Shown here piece after piece: positions 12,501 to 19,071 of a DNA stretch of 64,000 nucleotides. Both the position numbers and the translations under genes were made by a program. Each line of letters begins with the position of its first letter. Position 1 is the first letter of the stretch. The DNA is from Zygaena filipendulae. Lineage: Eukaryota; Arthropoda; Insecta; Lepidoptera; Zygaenidae. The stretch is taken from assembly GCA_907165275.2 (NCBI GenBank), contig OU015651.1:5044501-5108500 (forward strand), read 5' to 3'. Under the pieces are notes generated by a model, which ran no database searches, had not been told where the DNA came from, and saw nothing but the letters and a program-made list of their open reading frames with translations.

Positions 12501-14197
12501 CGACTCACTGTTGGCACACTGATTGTGCACATAACTGTTTTGTTTGATGACGACGCTGTATGTGAATATGAACGTGGGTTTGTTCAGTGAATTGGCATAT
12601 ACCTGATACCTGATATAAAATAAAACAACAATAGAATTTAGAAATTTTCTGTAGTTTACAAAGGCTAGGTGAATTTTAGGTTTTAAAAAGTTGTATCATA
12701 ACTTGTGTCTATAATTGTTCTTCTATAAATAAAAATAAAACGACTACGCTCATGAAGGCAATTTACAGATTATACGAATCTGCACTGTCAATCTCTGTAT
12801 CTAATCGTAAAATATTCGACTACGTACACAGTACATTTTGATCAATTATGTAGTTTTGGTTCTTCGCGTAACTTCTGATTTCTATGAACGACTTGTCCGA
12901 GCACGGGTTGATATCGTGGTAATGCCATCATCACGGTTATCACGGATTATCATTATCATCATCATATCAGCCGAAAGACGTTCTGCCGCACACAGGCCTC
13001 CCCAAGGATCGCCACAGCGCGAGCGGGGCCGGTCCTGCGCTTCCCGTGTCCAATGGCGTCCCACGATTAAGTCATTGGTCTACCTTGTAGCGAGCCTCCC
13101 CACGCTCTTCTGCCGTGTTCGTGGTCGCTACTTGAGAACTTTCCTTATTCATGGTACACGGTTGGATAGTATCCAATAATAATATTGACCGTACAAGACG
13201 CCATAACCCCTCAGCATAGGTTCCCAAATGAGGAACCAATGCTCCTCTCTGCTTTGGTGGAGATAACCTACCAGCTTCGCAGCACATCTCTCATGTCCTC
13301 TCTTCTCCGCTTTGGTGGAAACCGGGCCTAAGGCTTAGTGTAGTAATTACTCCATGCTAATTTAGCTTTAGGTTATTTTAACTGCTCTCCTTAAGAGGTG
13401 TGGGTATGATTTATATATAATTTAGTCATACACTATGTTCCCATTGCTTTGGTTAAATAAAAATGAAAAATATTGCGTAGGGTCGCCTCAACGAGTTGCT
13501 TTGCGCCGTGCGGCTGCAGCGCAGCGCCAGCGGCGGCGCGGCTCAGGAGCGTTACCAACTCGATCCTGGTGAGAATTTGTATCTATATCTTCTATCTATA
13601 AGTATGTATTTGTATATACATATAAAAATGAATCCCTATTTCCCTTGGTCACGGCATCACGCGTGGATCAATTTCCTTAATTCTTTGATGAGCATGAGAA
13701 AGCTACATAATCCCTGAGGTTATGTTCGGAATGTAATCCGGAATTCTCGTGGCAACTCCGAAATTACCGCGGGTGAAACCGCGAGGTACAGCTATTATAA
13801 CATGATAACCTTAAAAGAAGTCATTCATGTAGGGGTTTAGGAACTTATATCTTAGAGTAATACCAACTTATGTACCTACCATATGCTTGCAAATAAATAA
13901 ATAAATAAATAGGATAATCTCTTGAATACTACACGTTGTCAGGGGTACAGAGGAGAACATAGGGTACTTTCTGTTCCGGAATTTCCGCGGGAATTCCGAA
14001 ATTACCGCGGGTGAAACCGCGGAGGACAGCTGATCTAATATATAGTTTGGTTGGTATCACCAGACGCGCAGGAGGACGTGAAGCAGTTCCTGTCGCTGCA
14101 GCAGCGCGGCATGGCGCACCTGCTGGACACGGCGCGCCAGGACCTGGCGGCGCTCAACACCATCGCCGAGGGCATGGCGCGGCTGGTGCGCGCCTAG
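368..14197 (+). CDS. Nup54: Nucleoporin Nup54 (3' part, nine exons)
   Basis: Exons: 368-530, 5848-6004, 7319-7427, 9268-9478, 10410-10498, 10784-10951, 11593-11712, 13481-13568, 14064-14197 (TAG at 14195). All join in phase to 412 codons plus stop, with GT-AG introns. The product is the Nup62-Nup58-Nup54 channel subunit of the nuclear pore. Recognised from FGDERDQVLAKWNLLQ, NPVCRFKAVGYS, QADNPDPDNYIPVPIVGF and the helical C-terminal half, which matches animal Nup54 throughout. The FG-repeat N-terminus lies upstream of the window (human Nup54 is about 507 aa). Exons 6-9 encode Ala/Arg/Leu-rich coiled-coil helices and are very GC-rich against AT-rich introns. Odd features are a CAG-encoded Gln run at the start of the first exon and a Gly tract in exon 4. 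Family assignment is secure; the first exon's 5' edge is the only uncertain boundary. Confidence 0.95.
530..1748 (+). other. Nup54 intron, left part before the LINE
   Basis: AT-rich intron. It holds one reversed GCGG-stem repeat (785-908), a TGACGTCA site near 1455 and, toward the right, sequence that may be the LINE 5' UTR. I could not place the LINE 5' end. No coding exon was recognised. Confidence 0.5.
785..908 (-). repeat. GCGG-stem interspersed repeat (reverse)
   Basis: Reverse-oriented copy ending in AACTCCGAAACTACC, ACGGGTGCAACCGCGG and GTAGCT; the tail side is diverged. Confidence 0.65.
1749..2678 (+). CDS. LINE ORF1 protein (Gag-like, 309 aa)
   Basis: ATG at 1749 (MAPQKSKTSTKEED); the in-frame TTG at 1710 is not needed. 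Residues about 10-75 are charged and heptad-like (VDVVLNLENIMVEVKSKL), probably a coiled coil. A disordered Pro/Ala/Thr region follows, with an AT-hook-like KPRRGRPRR near residue 150. The C-terminal domain (about 215-295) carries LHVFNLSEDTTVQDVLQHV, YTSFKLDVPADKV and HWPNGVSIRRF, the fold-like module common in insect LINE ORF1 proteins and also seen in the relic at 44326. Expected role: packaging LINE RNA. No CCHC knuckle was seen. The stop TAA overlaps the ORF2 frame. Confidence 0.85.
   Translation: MAPQKSKTSTKEEDKRLVDVVLNLENIMVEVKSKLNGCYDLICKQQQEITSQKYQICELINIIKNNSPAKKQQPQLRAHTSTIPPRFLVANNVSLNESGPHCLAYMDTSKNGQIIELSDLPADAGDGCGPPTQIAPISPEEKTAPISKPRRGRPRRAALPPTPSSDGACIGAASTGAGAIKPAVLSPASAAVDVDVLRAAVPSSGKPLNQRVLRAATPRLSSLHVFNLSEDTTVQDVLQHVKSNLDIEDIKCEQLVVTRGQYTSFKLDVPADKVKSVMNTKHWPNGVSIRRFNFVSSKNLSPTAKQKQR
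2639..2645 (+). promoter_or_regulatory. Candidate -1 ribosomal frameshift heptamer
   Basis: A_AAA_AAC in exact register with ORF1 codons (tcA AAA AAC), 31 bases before the ORF1 stop codon. The -1 frame is open from 2627 and continues without a stop into ORF2. This is the canonical X_XXY_YYZ form used in retroviral gag-pro junctions. Use in this element is inferred; no strong downstream hairpin was evident by eye. Confidence 0.5.
2645..5524 (+). CDS. LINE ORF2: endonuclease and reverse transcriptase (about 959 aa)
   Basis: The frame is open from 2627 with no ATG until well inside the protein (the first codon at 3020 in an automated call is TTG). The endonuclease spans about residues 20-250 and keeps HQNVRSI, CSETW, VGDHNVD and ISDHNAQ, matching the N, E, D/N and SDH catalytic positions of LINE APE-type nucleases. 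The reverse transcriptase shows NYRPITIVP, DLSKAFD, GIPQGSALG and the FADD catalytic box, followed by the thumb region and a C-terminus ending EYP. It nicks target DNA and primes reverse transcription of the LINE RNA. Start of translation probably needs frameshifting from ORF1 or reinitiation. No premature stop was seen. Confidence 0.92.
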   Translation, partial: LKSYSKTKTTLNSSPNTHFTILHQNVRSICGKTGLLDLLLDSENPDVLACSETWCKKREIERVRLNNYELANSYCRTRIAHGGVALYTREGVSYRPRNDLQSVAVQFHFEFTAIEISKSNLIIIALYRTGNGDFDIYLKNLELLLSRLTDENKKFILVGDHNVDYSSENCSKRRVEEILKIYNCKNCVDFPTRMSTDSSSSIDCGIIPSLSDVTTKPLHTFISDHNAQLFTLTVESSHRAKSITSVEKRIFKDEALTLFYIDIENYNWKFIFDIEIDINTKFEKLFNILTYYIDIHFPIKQIVSKRKKSQPWLTDTLSALIQKFNDMTEIKHQYPDEKIITEGISYYSNRIKTATQIARKKYIEDRIFMSKNPTKEMWRIVNEETSSKTVARPISLKDNNANHVPHRQISDHLNSHFLSVASKYTVQTDETKSMNYLHKYLYDKDIPEFALPTVTISDLSRTLRTMTKTLHTKDIYDVSMNLLLCIWPVLSGLLVELINIMFSSGVYPGVLKSTRVCPVYKGKGEKTSADNYRPITIVPNISKIIESILSNYLMRHLENNDLLTDKQFAYRKNMSTTTAAYRVYNCIATALDDKYKVAGIFCDLSKAFDVINYELLLEKLKHYGVKRNAHKLFTSFLCDRYQTVEVKIEGSKVRSRAGAVRVGIPQGSALGNTLFLTFINDLPTCISDGLMVLFADDTTVIVSAPTHEHLESRITTTCEQLQRWFTMNGLILNVTKSNVMLFSARNSTMSPTIQTPMPISVTSRFLGFQIDINLNWKHHVEILCEKLIGAVFAMRKLRPIISSDALLQIYHAYFHSILSYGIILWGNSTDSDRVLIMQKRAVRILAGVKPGHSCRDLFTKYKIMTLYSQYVFDIIIFTRRNLHDFERIDIPGRVTRQTGRLKVVPRRLALMDKNPRVIGPSLYEELPVYIKNETSDETFVRRLKNFLLDKSLYSVKEYP
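5726..5749 (+). repeat. TAATC tandem tail at LINE 3' end
   Basis: Four tandem CTAAT/TAATC units with a decayed fifth, immediately after an AT-rich 3' UTR. It marks the LINE 3' terminus. Confidence 0.75.
5848..6004 (+). CDS. Nup54: Nup54 exon b
   Basis: Acceptor TTTCCAG ends at 5847. It encodes GQAYYSRSAQPLELNEQ, NPVCRFKAVGYS and DKDGLVIMTFNKPEQEI. Donor GTGCGT at 6005, phase 2. The segment just upstream is LINE 3' flank, so the LINE ends about 100 bp before this exon. Confidence 0.95.
6040..6310 (+). repeat. CRE-bearing dispersed repeat, copy 1 (diverged)
   Basis: Shares AGTCC...ATATTGGACACGTATTTTT, TTGAGTTGAAATT, TTTAATGCGTTTTATCT and AAAAAGCGTGTCT blocks with the copies at 6457, 11035, 29942 and 31345. 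It carries TGACGTCA at 6123 and TGACGTCG at 6167. Confidence 0.7.
6325..6455. repeat. Foldback MITE remnant (CCGCACTCAGAGTCG family)
   Basis: Left arm CCGCACTCAGAGTCGTTTTAA and a decayed right arm near AACGACTCTGCATG. Same family as the complete foldback at 24292-24530. Confidence 0.65.
6457..6772 (+). repeat. CRE-bearing dispersed repeat, copy 2
   Basis: Ends are inverted relatives (ATGTTGACTA left, AGTCAACAT right), which suggests a MITE-like element of about 315 bp. It carries two perfect TGACGTCA sites, at 6580 and 6625. Confidence 0.75.
7010..7190 (+). repeat. tRNA-derived SINE-like copy
   Basis: A perfect RNA polymerase III B-box GGTTCGACTCC begins at 7061, inside a short stem (GTGTCGCGGG/CCCGCGTC). 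A weak A-box lies at 7023-7038. It does not fold as a complete tRNA, so I call a SINE or tRNA relic. Confidence 0.5.
7319..7427 (+). CDS. Nup54: Nup54 exon c
   Basis: Acceptor GTTTTCAG, donor GTGAGG. It encodes SNQQAFTTSLHGLLGNKP, then NLTVHIDSIKAVSENKSQ, matching the animal Nup54 stretch after the beta-rich segment. Confidence 0.93.
7617..7711. repeat. Short repeat with E-box, shared with 21520-21603
   Basis: GATCGTCATGTCACGTGG and AATCAAAAGTCCAGTTTTGC occur here and again near 21540-21595. The terminal CGTGACGATTCC is an inverted relative of the start, suggesting a small MITE. Confidence 0.5.
7967..8130 (+). repeat. GCGG-stem interspersed repeat
   Basis: Near-complete copy from TAGCTGTGCCCAGCGG to GAGTAACAAACATCC; both stem halves (CCGCGG and CCGCGGG) are present. 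Confidence 0.8.
8283..9005 (+). repeat. Cluster of four GCGG-stem repeats
   Basis: Four head-to-tail copies, at about 8283-8462 (diverged), 8479-8660, 8661-8850 and 8855-9005, each starting at or near TAGCTGT...CGCGGTTT. Arrival next to one another in one orientation suggests preferred insertion into older copies. Confidence 0.75.
9010..9180 (-). repeat. LINE/SINE-tail repeat related to 55560-55710
   Basis: CTTTATTGTACAGC, then AAGGCGGTCTTATCGCTTTA and CTTCCAGACAACATTTAGG. The same order (TTTATTGCACAC, GAGGCGACC...GCTGAAAGCAAT, ATAGGCAGCC) occurs at 55565-55700. Confidence 0.6.
9268..9478 (+). CDS. Nup54: Nup54 exon d (with poly-Gly tract)
   Basis: Acceptor CCCGCAG, donor GTGAGT. It encodes VTVYVMDTSA, an uninterrupted run of 11 Gly codons made mostly of GGC (about 9298-9331), then the Ala-rich helix and RPTPQMLAQYLQSPPAG. 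The Gly tract sits where other Nup54 proteins have a short surface loop. Confidence 0.93.
9503..9948. mobile_element. MITE with long GC-rich terminal inverted repeats
   Basis: Left end AAGGCGCAGGCCCACCGCGG and right end CCGCGGTGGGTCTGCGCCTT are inverted copies, with further inner pairing. About 446 bp, non-coding, starting 24 bases after the exon d donor. Confidence 0.75.
9996..10206 (+). repeat. tRNA-derived SINE, copy 1
   Basis: A-box-like GATTAGCGCAGTAAG at 10000, a degenerate B-box, then GGTGGGGATGGACTTTGTG and TTTGCTTGGTTTCCACGACA, which recur in the copy at 16513. The body and an AT-rich middle are shared. Confidence 0.7.
10410..10498 (+). CDS. Nup54: Nup54 exon e
   Basis: Encodes MDMRLWKQAQADNPDP and DNYIPVPIVGFSE, one of the most conserved Nup54 segments. 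Acceptor CGCTCAG, donor GTGAGT. Confidence 0.95.
10784..10951 (+). CDS. Nup54: Nup54 exon f (coiled coil)
   Basis: Acceptor CACTTAG, donor GTACGT. 56 codons, heptad-like and Ala/Arg/Leu-rich (LRRAADTLAELRTRRAASAA), in the position of the Nup54 alpha-helical region that pairs with Nup62 and Nup58. Confidence 0.9.
11010..11023 (+). repeat. G homopolymer (14 G)
   Basis: Uninterrupted G run 59 bases after the exon f donor; length is likely unstable and hard to sequence. Confidence 0.85.
11035..11405 (+). repeat. CRE-bearing repeat, copy 3, split by another insertion
   Basis: The left part (to about 11180) carries TGACGTCA at 11084. The right part resumes at 11346 with TGTCTATAATTTTTTTACT and CTAACTGATGGACTGAATAG. 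The GCGG-stem repeat 11181-11345 lies between them, so it inserted later. Confidence 0.65.
11181..11345 (-). repeat. GCGG-stem interspersed repeat nested in CRE repeat
   Basis: Complete reverse copy from ACTAAAATTATAAACGCG to CGCGGGGAACGGCTAGT. Confidence 0.8.
11593..11712 (+). CDS. Nup54: Nup54 exon g
   Basis: 40 codons: IISRQEIVGRVGAALSADEE, then ARARLQELASQLAAPPLYN. Matches the helix that follows the coiled coil in animal Nup54. Acceptor GTGTCAG, donor GTGAGC. Confidence 0.93.
11828..12050. mobile_element. MITE with ACCGACTTC-type inverted ends
   Basis: Left AAACCGACCTCAAGAG and right CTTTTTGAAGTCGGTTGA are inverted relatives. The same ends occur at 26982-27162. Non-coding. Confidence 0.6.
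12940..13100 (+). repeat. ATCATATCAGCCG... lepidopteran repeat
   Basis: ATCATCATCATATCAGCCGA, then GGCCTCCCCAAGGATCGCCA and GGTCCTGCGCTTCCCG. A reversed relative is at 32670-32775. Known as a widespread LINE-derived tract in moth and butterfly genomes; class inferred. Confidence 0.6.
13481..13568 (+). CDS. Nup54: Nup54 exon h
   Basis: GRLNELLCAVRLQRSASGG, then AAQERYQLDP. GRLNEL is near-invariant in Nup54. Acceptor GCGTAG, donor GTGAGA, phase 1. Confidence 0.93.
13620..13796 (-). repeat. GCGG-stem interspersed repeat (reverse)
   Basis: Reverse copy; begins ATGAATCCCTATTTCCCTTG and ends GGGTGAAACCGCGAGG then ACAGCT. Confidence 0.75.
13884..13910 (+). repeat. AAAT microsatellite
   Basis: About six tandem AAAT units, possibly the tail of a degraded retroposon. 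Confidence 0.7.
13929..14033 (-). repeat. GCGG-stem repeat 31 bp before Nup54 last exon
   Basis: Truncated reverse copy (CACGTTGTCAGGGGTACAGA to GAAACCGCGGAGG). It leaves only about 30 bases for the branch point and acceptor of exon i. Confidence 0.75.
14064..14197 (+). CDS. Nup54: Nup54 exon i (C-terminus and stop)
   Basis: Acceptor TATCACCAG. It encodes DAQEDVKQFLSLQQRGMAHL, then LDTARQDLAALNTIAEGM and ARLVRA, stop TAG. This is the conserved C-terminal helix. Confidence 0.95.
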
Positions 14198-14786
14198 GCG
14201 CCGCCGCCGCCGCGCGCTGGACTCACACGTGGGTGCGCACTGTACCGTCATTTGCACCAGTACATGCTCAACTTACTGACATACAAAGCCGGAAAATGCG
14301 TATCCCTGAAAAAAAAATGATAAAAACTGACGGCTTCTTCATACGTAGATATTGCTTTTTATCTAGAAAAAAAAAACATACGCGTCTATACAACGGTCTA
14401 TATAACGGAAAACTATAGTGAAAGTAAACTTAAGTCTCACTTAACGTATCTTTTTTACCCAAAGATGGTTCAAAGAATGAGAAAAGACACAGGTAACTTT
14501 TTGTCCTGGTTCATCAGAGTTTAAACACTTAAGTGTGGAGGAACCTACCTACGTACCTAGTTCCTACCTAGACCCTAAAAATTGGTTTGGGTTCGTCTCA
14601 TTTACTAGAGTTAGAAATATTTTAAACCTAAAGCTGTTGTGTTAAAGTTGATACCTATTTAAACTCGTGTAGCGTGCACTCGGTTTTAATCTTATTAATT
14701 ATTGTAAATGGACTTTGGGAAAACTGTACCTACCTAAGAGGTTGGTGAGTTGGCCGTTTGCTGCGTTTTGTTTACGATAGTTGCTG

Positions 14787-14792
14787 AATAAA
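14787..14792 (+). terminator. Nup54: Nup54 polyadenylation signal AATAAA
   Basis: AATAAA in TTGCTGAATAAATGCGATG, about 590 bases after the stop, followed by TG-rich sequence. The intergenic gap to the converging zinc-finger stop is 946 bases. Confidence 0.55.
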
Positions 14793-15143
14793 TGCGATGT
14801 TTTGTACATAAATATTATCATGATATTTTATTTTTATAATCTGTTTCAATGAAAAAGAAATACGGTAAACATAGATGATAACGAAAGTATTTATCGTAAC
14901 AATAATGGGTTTTTGAAGTCGAGCCAATATGGTACAGTTTTGTGGATTGAGTAATTTTAGTAATTTAGGTACAAAGTGCAGACTGTTGAAGTACCGAACC
15001 TGATTGGTTTAAAAATTGCATTTGCAAATTCGTTTTTGTGATTAATACAATACGTACTGCGCAATCAAAACTGAATGTTGCTATGAATAAATAATTATGT
15101 AAATTAATTGAAATAAAAGATTTGATACATTTTCATTTAAAGT

Positions 15144-15872
15144 TTAATTTACACTATCTACATTGATACTTAAATCTAAAGGCAAGTCTGTTCTTCTCAT
15201 TAACTCCTCTATGGGTTTGCATTCCAACCTCCTTTCACATTTGAGGTTTAGAGGCATTTCGTGTTCAATAGGTCTGTAACTAACAGGCACCGCTTGTGAT
15301 TCCATCACTTCCACACTCATGTCGTCGAGTCTCTGATGCTCATATGCGAACCTTTTCTCCCCGACGCTGGGTCTAAGCACGGGATAGGTAAGGCCATTCG
15401 TGTAGTAATTTCTGTAAGCGTGCTCATACATTTGCGTGTATTCCATATATGACATTTCATGCGGCAATGTCTTTATGTACGTCACTCTGTCCATTAGAGG
15501 TGTGTAGTCTAGGGGTATGGTGGAGGCGGGCGGCGACAGCGGCAGTATGGGATTGTACGGCGGTATAGTCGGCGACAGGCCACCCGGACTGTACGCTAGC
15601 CGGTGCCGGGGAGACGCGGCCGGGGCGTCGACGTGTCTACAGCTGTTGCGGCTCGGACTCGACGCGCACGCGCCGTCCGGCGATCTCTCGTCCGGTCTGG
15701 GCGCATCCGTGGCCGTGAAGTGTCTGTAGGTTTTGACGTGCTTCCTCAGGCTGGACGGGTCCGTGTACCGCTTGTTGCAGCCGTACACCTTGCAGCCGTA
15801 CGGCTTGTCCACCGTGTGTGTGCGCGTGTGCTTGAAGCGGTCGCTGGAGTTTGAGTACGCTTTGCCGCAGCC
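15144..15872 (-). CDS. sug: Zinc-finger gene last exon (fingers 4-5, C-terminus)
   Basis: Acceptor TTGTCAACAG on the minus strand, 5' edge at 15872, phase 0. It begins [20 protein letters not shown], continues through finger 5 to HVKTYRHF, then a Pro/Ser-rich tail, and stops TAA at 15144-15146 after [13 protein letters not shown]. The methionine 24 bases upstream of the acceptor is intronic. Confidence 0.93.
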   Translation of the reverse strand, partial: GCGKAYSNSSDRFKHTRTHTVDKPYGCKVYGCNKRYTDPSSLRKHVKTYRHFTATDAPRPDERSPDGACASSPSRNSCRHVDAPAASPRHRLAYSPGGLSPTIPPYNPILPLSPPASTIPLDYTPLMDRVTYIKTLPHEMSYMEYTQMYEHAYRNYYTNGLTYPVLRPSVGEKRFAYEHQRLDDMSVEVMESQAVPVSYRPIEHEMPLNLKCERRLECKPIEELMRRTDLPLDLSINVDSVN

Positions 15873-18800
15873 CTGTTGACAATAACGGAATGACATGTAA
15901 AATTATATATTTAAAATTCAATTTCAAGGCATATTATAACAACCTCTTGGTCCAATTGCTAAGAAGATAATTATAGTTAGACTTCAGTTTTTTAAGATAC
16001 AAGAAGCGAAAAGTGGTTTCGGTTTCAGATATTCAGTCGATTAGTTAGCTAACAGTGAGAGTTGGAGAAGACACGTTGATTGTCCTGGGACCTTATTTTT
16101 GAATCTTTCGAATTACTTTCGCACACAGAATCGTGAATCCACATGTATAATCATTCATTTTTTAAGCATTCACATGTGAATCTTGCAATTCCGTGTGCGA
16201 AAAGTACCCTAAATCGAGCGATTCAAAAATACGGTCCCAGGTAGTAACAAAAATGTGTAGTGTTCTCACCTCGTACGGGCACACGTAGGGCTTCTCCCCG
16301 GAGTGCGAGCGCAGGTGTATCTTCAAGTTCTCGGCGCGGGAGAAGCACTTGTCGCACTGCGCGCAGCGGTGCGGCCGCTCGTTGGTGTGCGTGCGCACGT
16401 GCACCAACATCTTGTACCTGACAACAACAACAAAACAACAACTCTCAACAACTATTTATTTATTTATTGCACATAAAATAAACAATACATATCACAATAC
16501 CTAAAGAAAAGCAACGCCCGCATTGGCGCAGTAGGTCGCCACGCCAAACTAATCAAGACTCGATTCAATTGGGTTCGATTCTCGGTGGGGGTGGACTTTA
16601 TGTAATGAACACAGAGTTCCAGCCTGAACGTGTCTGTATATCTATATGATTAATAATAATTATATTATATGTAATGTAATAATATACCGCATTTGCTTGG
16701 TTTCTACGACACAAGCTTAGGTATATAAGTGTGGGATCAAGTAGATCTGTGTGTTGTGAAATGTTATTATTATTATTTGATAAGGGGAATTACTATCTTG
16801 GAATGTTTGTGTTGTGATTACAAAGTTGTTTTTGATATCAATGTCTTATGTGTAGGGTTTTTTCTATGCGCAGAGACTGGTTAAGAACCGTAAAAATAAA
16901 CATATTTTACTAATCAATTTATAGTGTATCGTCACTCTTATATTAAAATTGATTAATTTGCAACAAGTACTCCAATATGCAGTTCGTCCAAGTCGTGTCG
17001 CTTCAAATACAAATCCGATTAATGTACTTGATCGTGTGTGGGGAGACCATATTAGACTAATCAAGAAATCTTTATGAAAACTACTTCAAGTAGGCAGTTT
17101 ATCGGGAGTAAACATCAGCAAAAATAGATTCATTACAGATTTCCAGAAATTAACGCGGGAAGCAGCTATATAGCTACTCCACAGACTCGTTATGTACTAA
17201 TCACAGTGCAAATAAATTAACTAGAGAGGACATGTAGGCGCGGCAGGCGCGCCACCGTTGCAAAGGAAGTTAGAGCAAATGCTCTACCTTGACCAAAAGT
17301 TCTTTTGCTGCCATCCCAAGTATATTTACCACAATATTCCCAAAACTGTGAATCATGAAAACAGTGTCTAAATAAAAACATAACGATAAAGCGTTTAATA
17401 CATTTCTTTACGTTAATGAATGTTTTAGTGCGTGATGAATAGTTTTGTGTGCGAAAATAAATCACCCGGCGACACTGGTGTTCATCTGTTTTCATACTAA
17501 ACCGAGTTGATGTACTTTCTATCTGTTGTGTGGTACTGACCGTGCATTGAATCCCTTGAGCGGGCGCGCGCAGCCCTCCCACCGGCAGTAGAACATGCCG
17601 TCGCGGTGCGCGAGCGCGTGCGTGCGCGCGACGTGCGCCGACAGCCGCGCCACGCCCGGCAGCCGCGCGCCGCACACCGCCCACCCGCACGCGGCCCACT
17701 CGCCGGTGGCGGGGTCGCGGTCGCGGTCGCGGTCGGCGCACGAGTCCCCAGAGTCCTCATCCTCCACCTGGTGGTTAACGATGGCGCGCGTTTAGATATT
17801 ATACAGTTCAGCGAACGTGAAGGACGGGGTATAGCCTCACCCGTTTTGATGCCGATTCGGCTAAGCTAGCCAAAAGAATTTTTAAAGAAATAGTCATTTT
17901 TATAACTATAATTTGAAAAAGAAAAAAAGGATATAAATTATAATAGAAATTATCTTCATATATTATAAAAATCTATTGTCTTCGTTAGTCTCGCAAAAAC
18001 TCGAAAATGGCTTGACCGATTTGAATATATTTATTTTTGTTGTGGCCGTAAATGTCTAGACAGAGTTTACATAAAAGAAAATTGGGAGATCCTGCGGGAA
18101 TTGCGAAACTCACGCGAGTGAAACTGAGGGCACAGCTAGTATAAATAAATAAAATTTGGAATTTTATTATTAGATATCGCAAAACTTGCTTCCGTGCAGC
18201 GAAGATGTAAGTGGATTTCAAATCTTAATCCCTCGCGCTAGGTGGGTAAGAGGTAGGGTTGGCGGTGAAATAAACAAACAAATTGCGATTATCTTATTTG
18301 CATAATAATTATGTCAAAAATAATCAAATTACTGACTGCAATGCAATGACTGTTTGCGGAACAACATGATGTGGTCTTGCGGGCGAGACAAATGCAAATA
18401 CAAGAATTGTAATTTTACTAATCGATACTAATATATGCTATTTTATAACACTATGTTCTATTTTACTAATAAAATTTGTCAATATTGAAAAAATATCAAT
18501 ACCTTTTTATAAAATCAATAAAATTGTGTTCCGAATTCCTGCAAATCACTGTTTAAAAGTCACAAGCCTTTTGCGATAAAAACAATATTGTGGTTTTATT
18601 TCCTATCGATAAAATTTATCTTAGGTGATGGATTTTTATATCGTAATCGAGATTTGGCATTAGTCACGATAGCATTTAAAAGTACGCTTACCTATTATTT
18701 TTTTAGCATATTATATATCCGAATAAACTATACTTTATAGTTTTAGAGGCCATCAATCAATTTTTTTTTACATAAGCCTCAGTGCGACAGTGAGAGGATA

Positions 18801-19071
18801 GAGCGACATTTATTCGTTTTCTTTCATAATTCACGGTGGAATGAGTTTGAACCAATGAATGGGAAATGAGACGTTTTTTCTTTTTCAAAAAACGAATTCG
18901 AACACTAAAACATAATATTTTCAAAATAATAACCATGCGCACTTGTGGCGGTGTAGGTGGTAAGACGACGGTCCTCGCGATGTACGGCGCGAACCTCTCG
19001 GCGGGGAGCCAGCGCGGGAGCCGGCATCCCTCGACGGCCGCCTCCGACCGCCATTGCGGAAACACCAACAT
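15144..19071 (-). CDS. sug: GLIS2/sugarbabe-type zinc-finger transcription factor
   Basis: Exons in order: 19071-18943 (tentative), 17767-17541, 16417-16270, 15872-15144. They join in phase to about 410 aa. Five C2H2 fingers occupy residues about 70-219: C70/C75/H88/H93; C104/C109/H125/H129; C137/C140/H153/H157; C165/C170/H183/H187; C195/C200/H213/H219. [40 protein letters not shown] and [11 protein letters not shown] are diagnostic of the GLIS2/sugarbabe branch of the Gli-Zic-Glis group. The length is close to Drosophila sugarbabe (about 384 aa). It acts in the nucleus on DNA; in flies sugarbabe is a sugar-responsive regulator, and that role here is inferred. A C-terminal PLDLS (about 399-403) is a canonical CtBP-binding motif, and PLNLK lies upstream. 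The symbol is by family and not proven orthology. Confidence 0.9.
16085..16241. mobile_element. Foldback MITE (CTGGGACC...GGTCCCAG)
   Basis: Long inverted arms: TTTTTGAATCTTTCGAATTA left, AATCGAGCGATTCAAAAATA right. It lies in the intron between fingers 3 and 4. A sister copy is at 49271-49430. Confidence 0.75.
16270..16417 (-). CDS. sug: Zinc-finger gene exon (fingers 2-4)
   Basis: Acceptor TTGTTGTCAG, donor GTGAGA. It encodes [18 protein letters not shown], the complete finger 3 and [11 protein letters not shown]. Phases (1 in, 0 out) match both neighbours. Confidence 0.95.
16513..16720 (+). repeat. tRNA-derived SINE, copy 2
   Basis: A-box ATTGGCGCAGTAGG at 16521 and B-box GGGTTCGATTCTC at 16580; the body matches copy 1 at 9996 (GGTGGGGGTGGACTTTATG, TTTGCTTGGTTTCTACGACA). 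Both polymerase III boxes are better preserved here. Confidence 0.8.
17541..17767 (-). CDS. sug: Zinc-finger gene exon (fingers 1-2)
   Basis: Acceptor AACCACCAG, donor GTCAGT. It encodes acidic [19 protein letters not shown], then finger 1 (CGWAVC...HVARTH) and the start of finger 2 ([15 protein letters not shown]). Very GC-rich, with a GGTCGC-type repeat coding for the alternating Asp-Arg. Confidence 0.9.
17985..18141 (-). repeat. GCGG-stem interspersed repeat (reverse, diverged)
   Basis: Ends ACGCGAGTGAAACTGAGG then ACAGCTAGTA; body eroded. Confidence 0.55.
18943..19071 (-). CDS. sug: Candidate first coding exon of the zinc-finger gene
   Basis: ATG at 19071, 43 codons ([16 protein letters not shown] to VVLPPTPPQ), donor GTGCGC. 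It ends in phase 0, exactly what the next exon needs, and its GC content stands out sharply from the AT-rich surroundings. I know no homologue for this stretch, and another frame is also open, so the start is tentative. An alternative is a non-coding 5' exon. Confidence 0.45.

Noticed and set aside
15873..15896. Zinc-finger protein beginning [11 protein letters not shown]
   Set aside because: The first residues are intron read-through; a splice acceptor gives the finger its missing cysteine from the previous exon.
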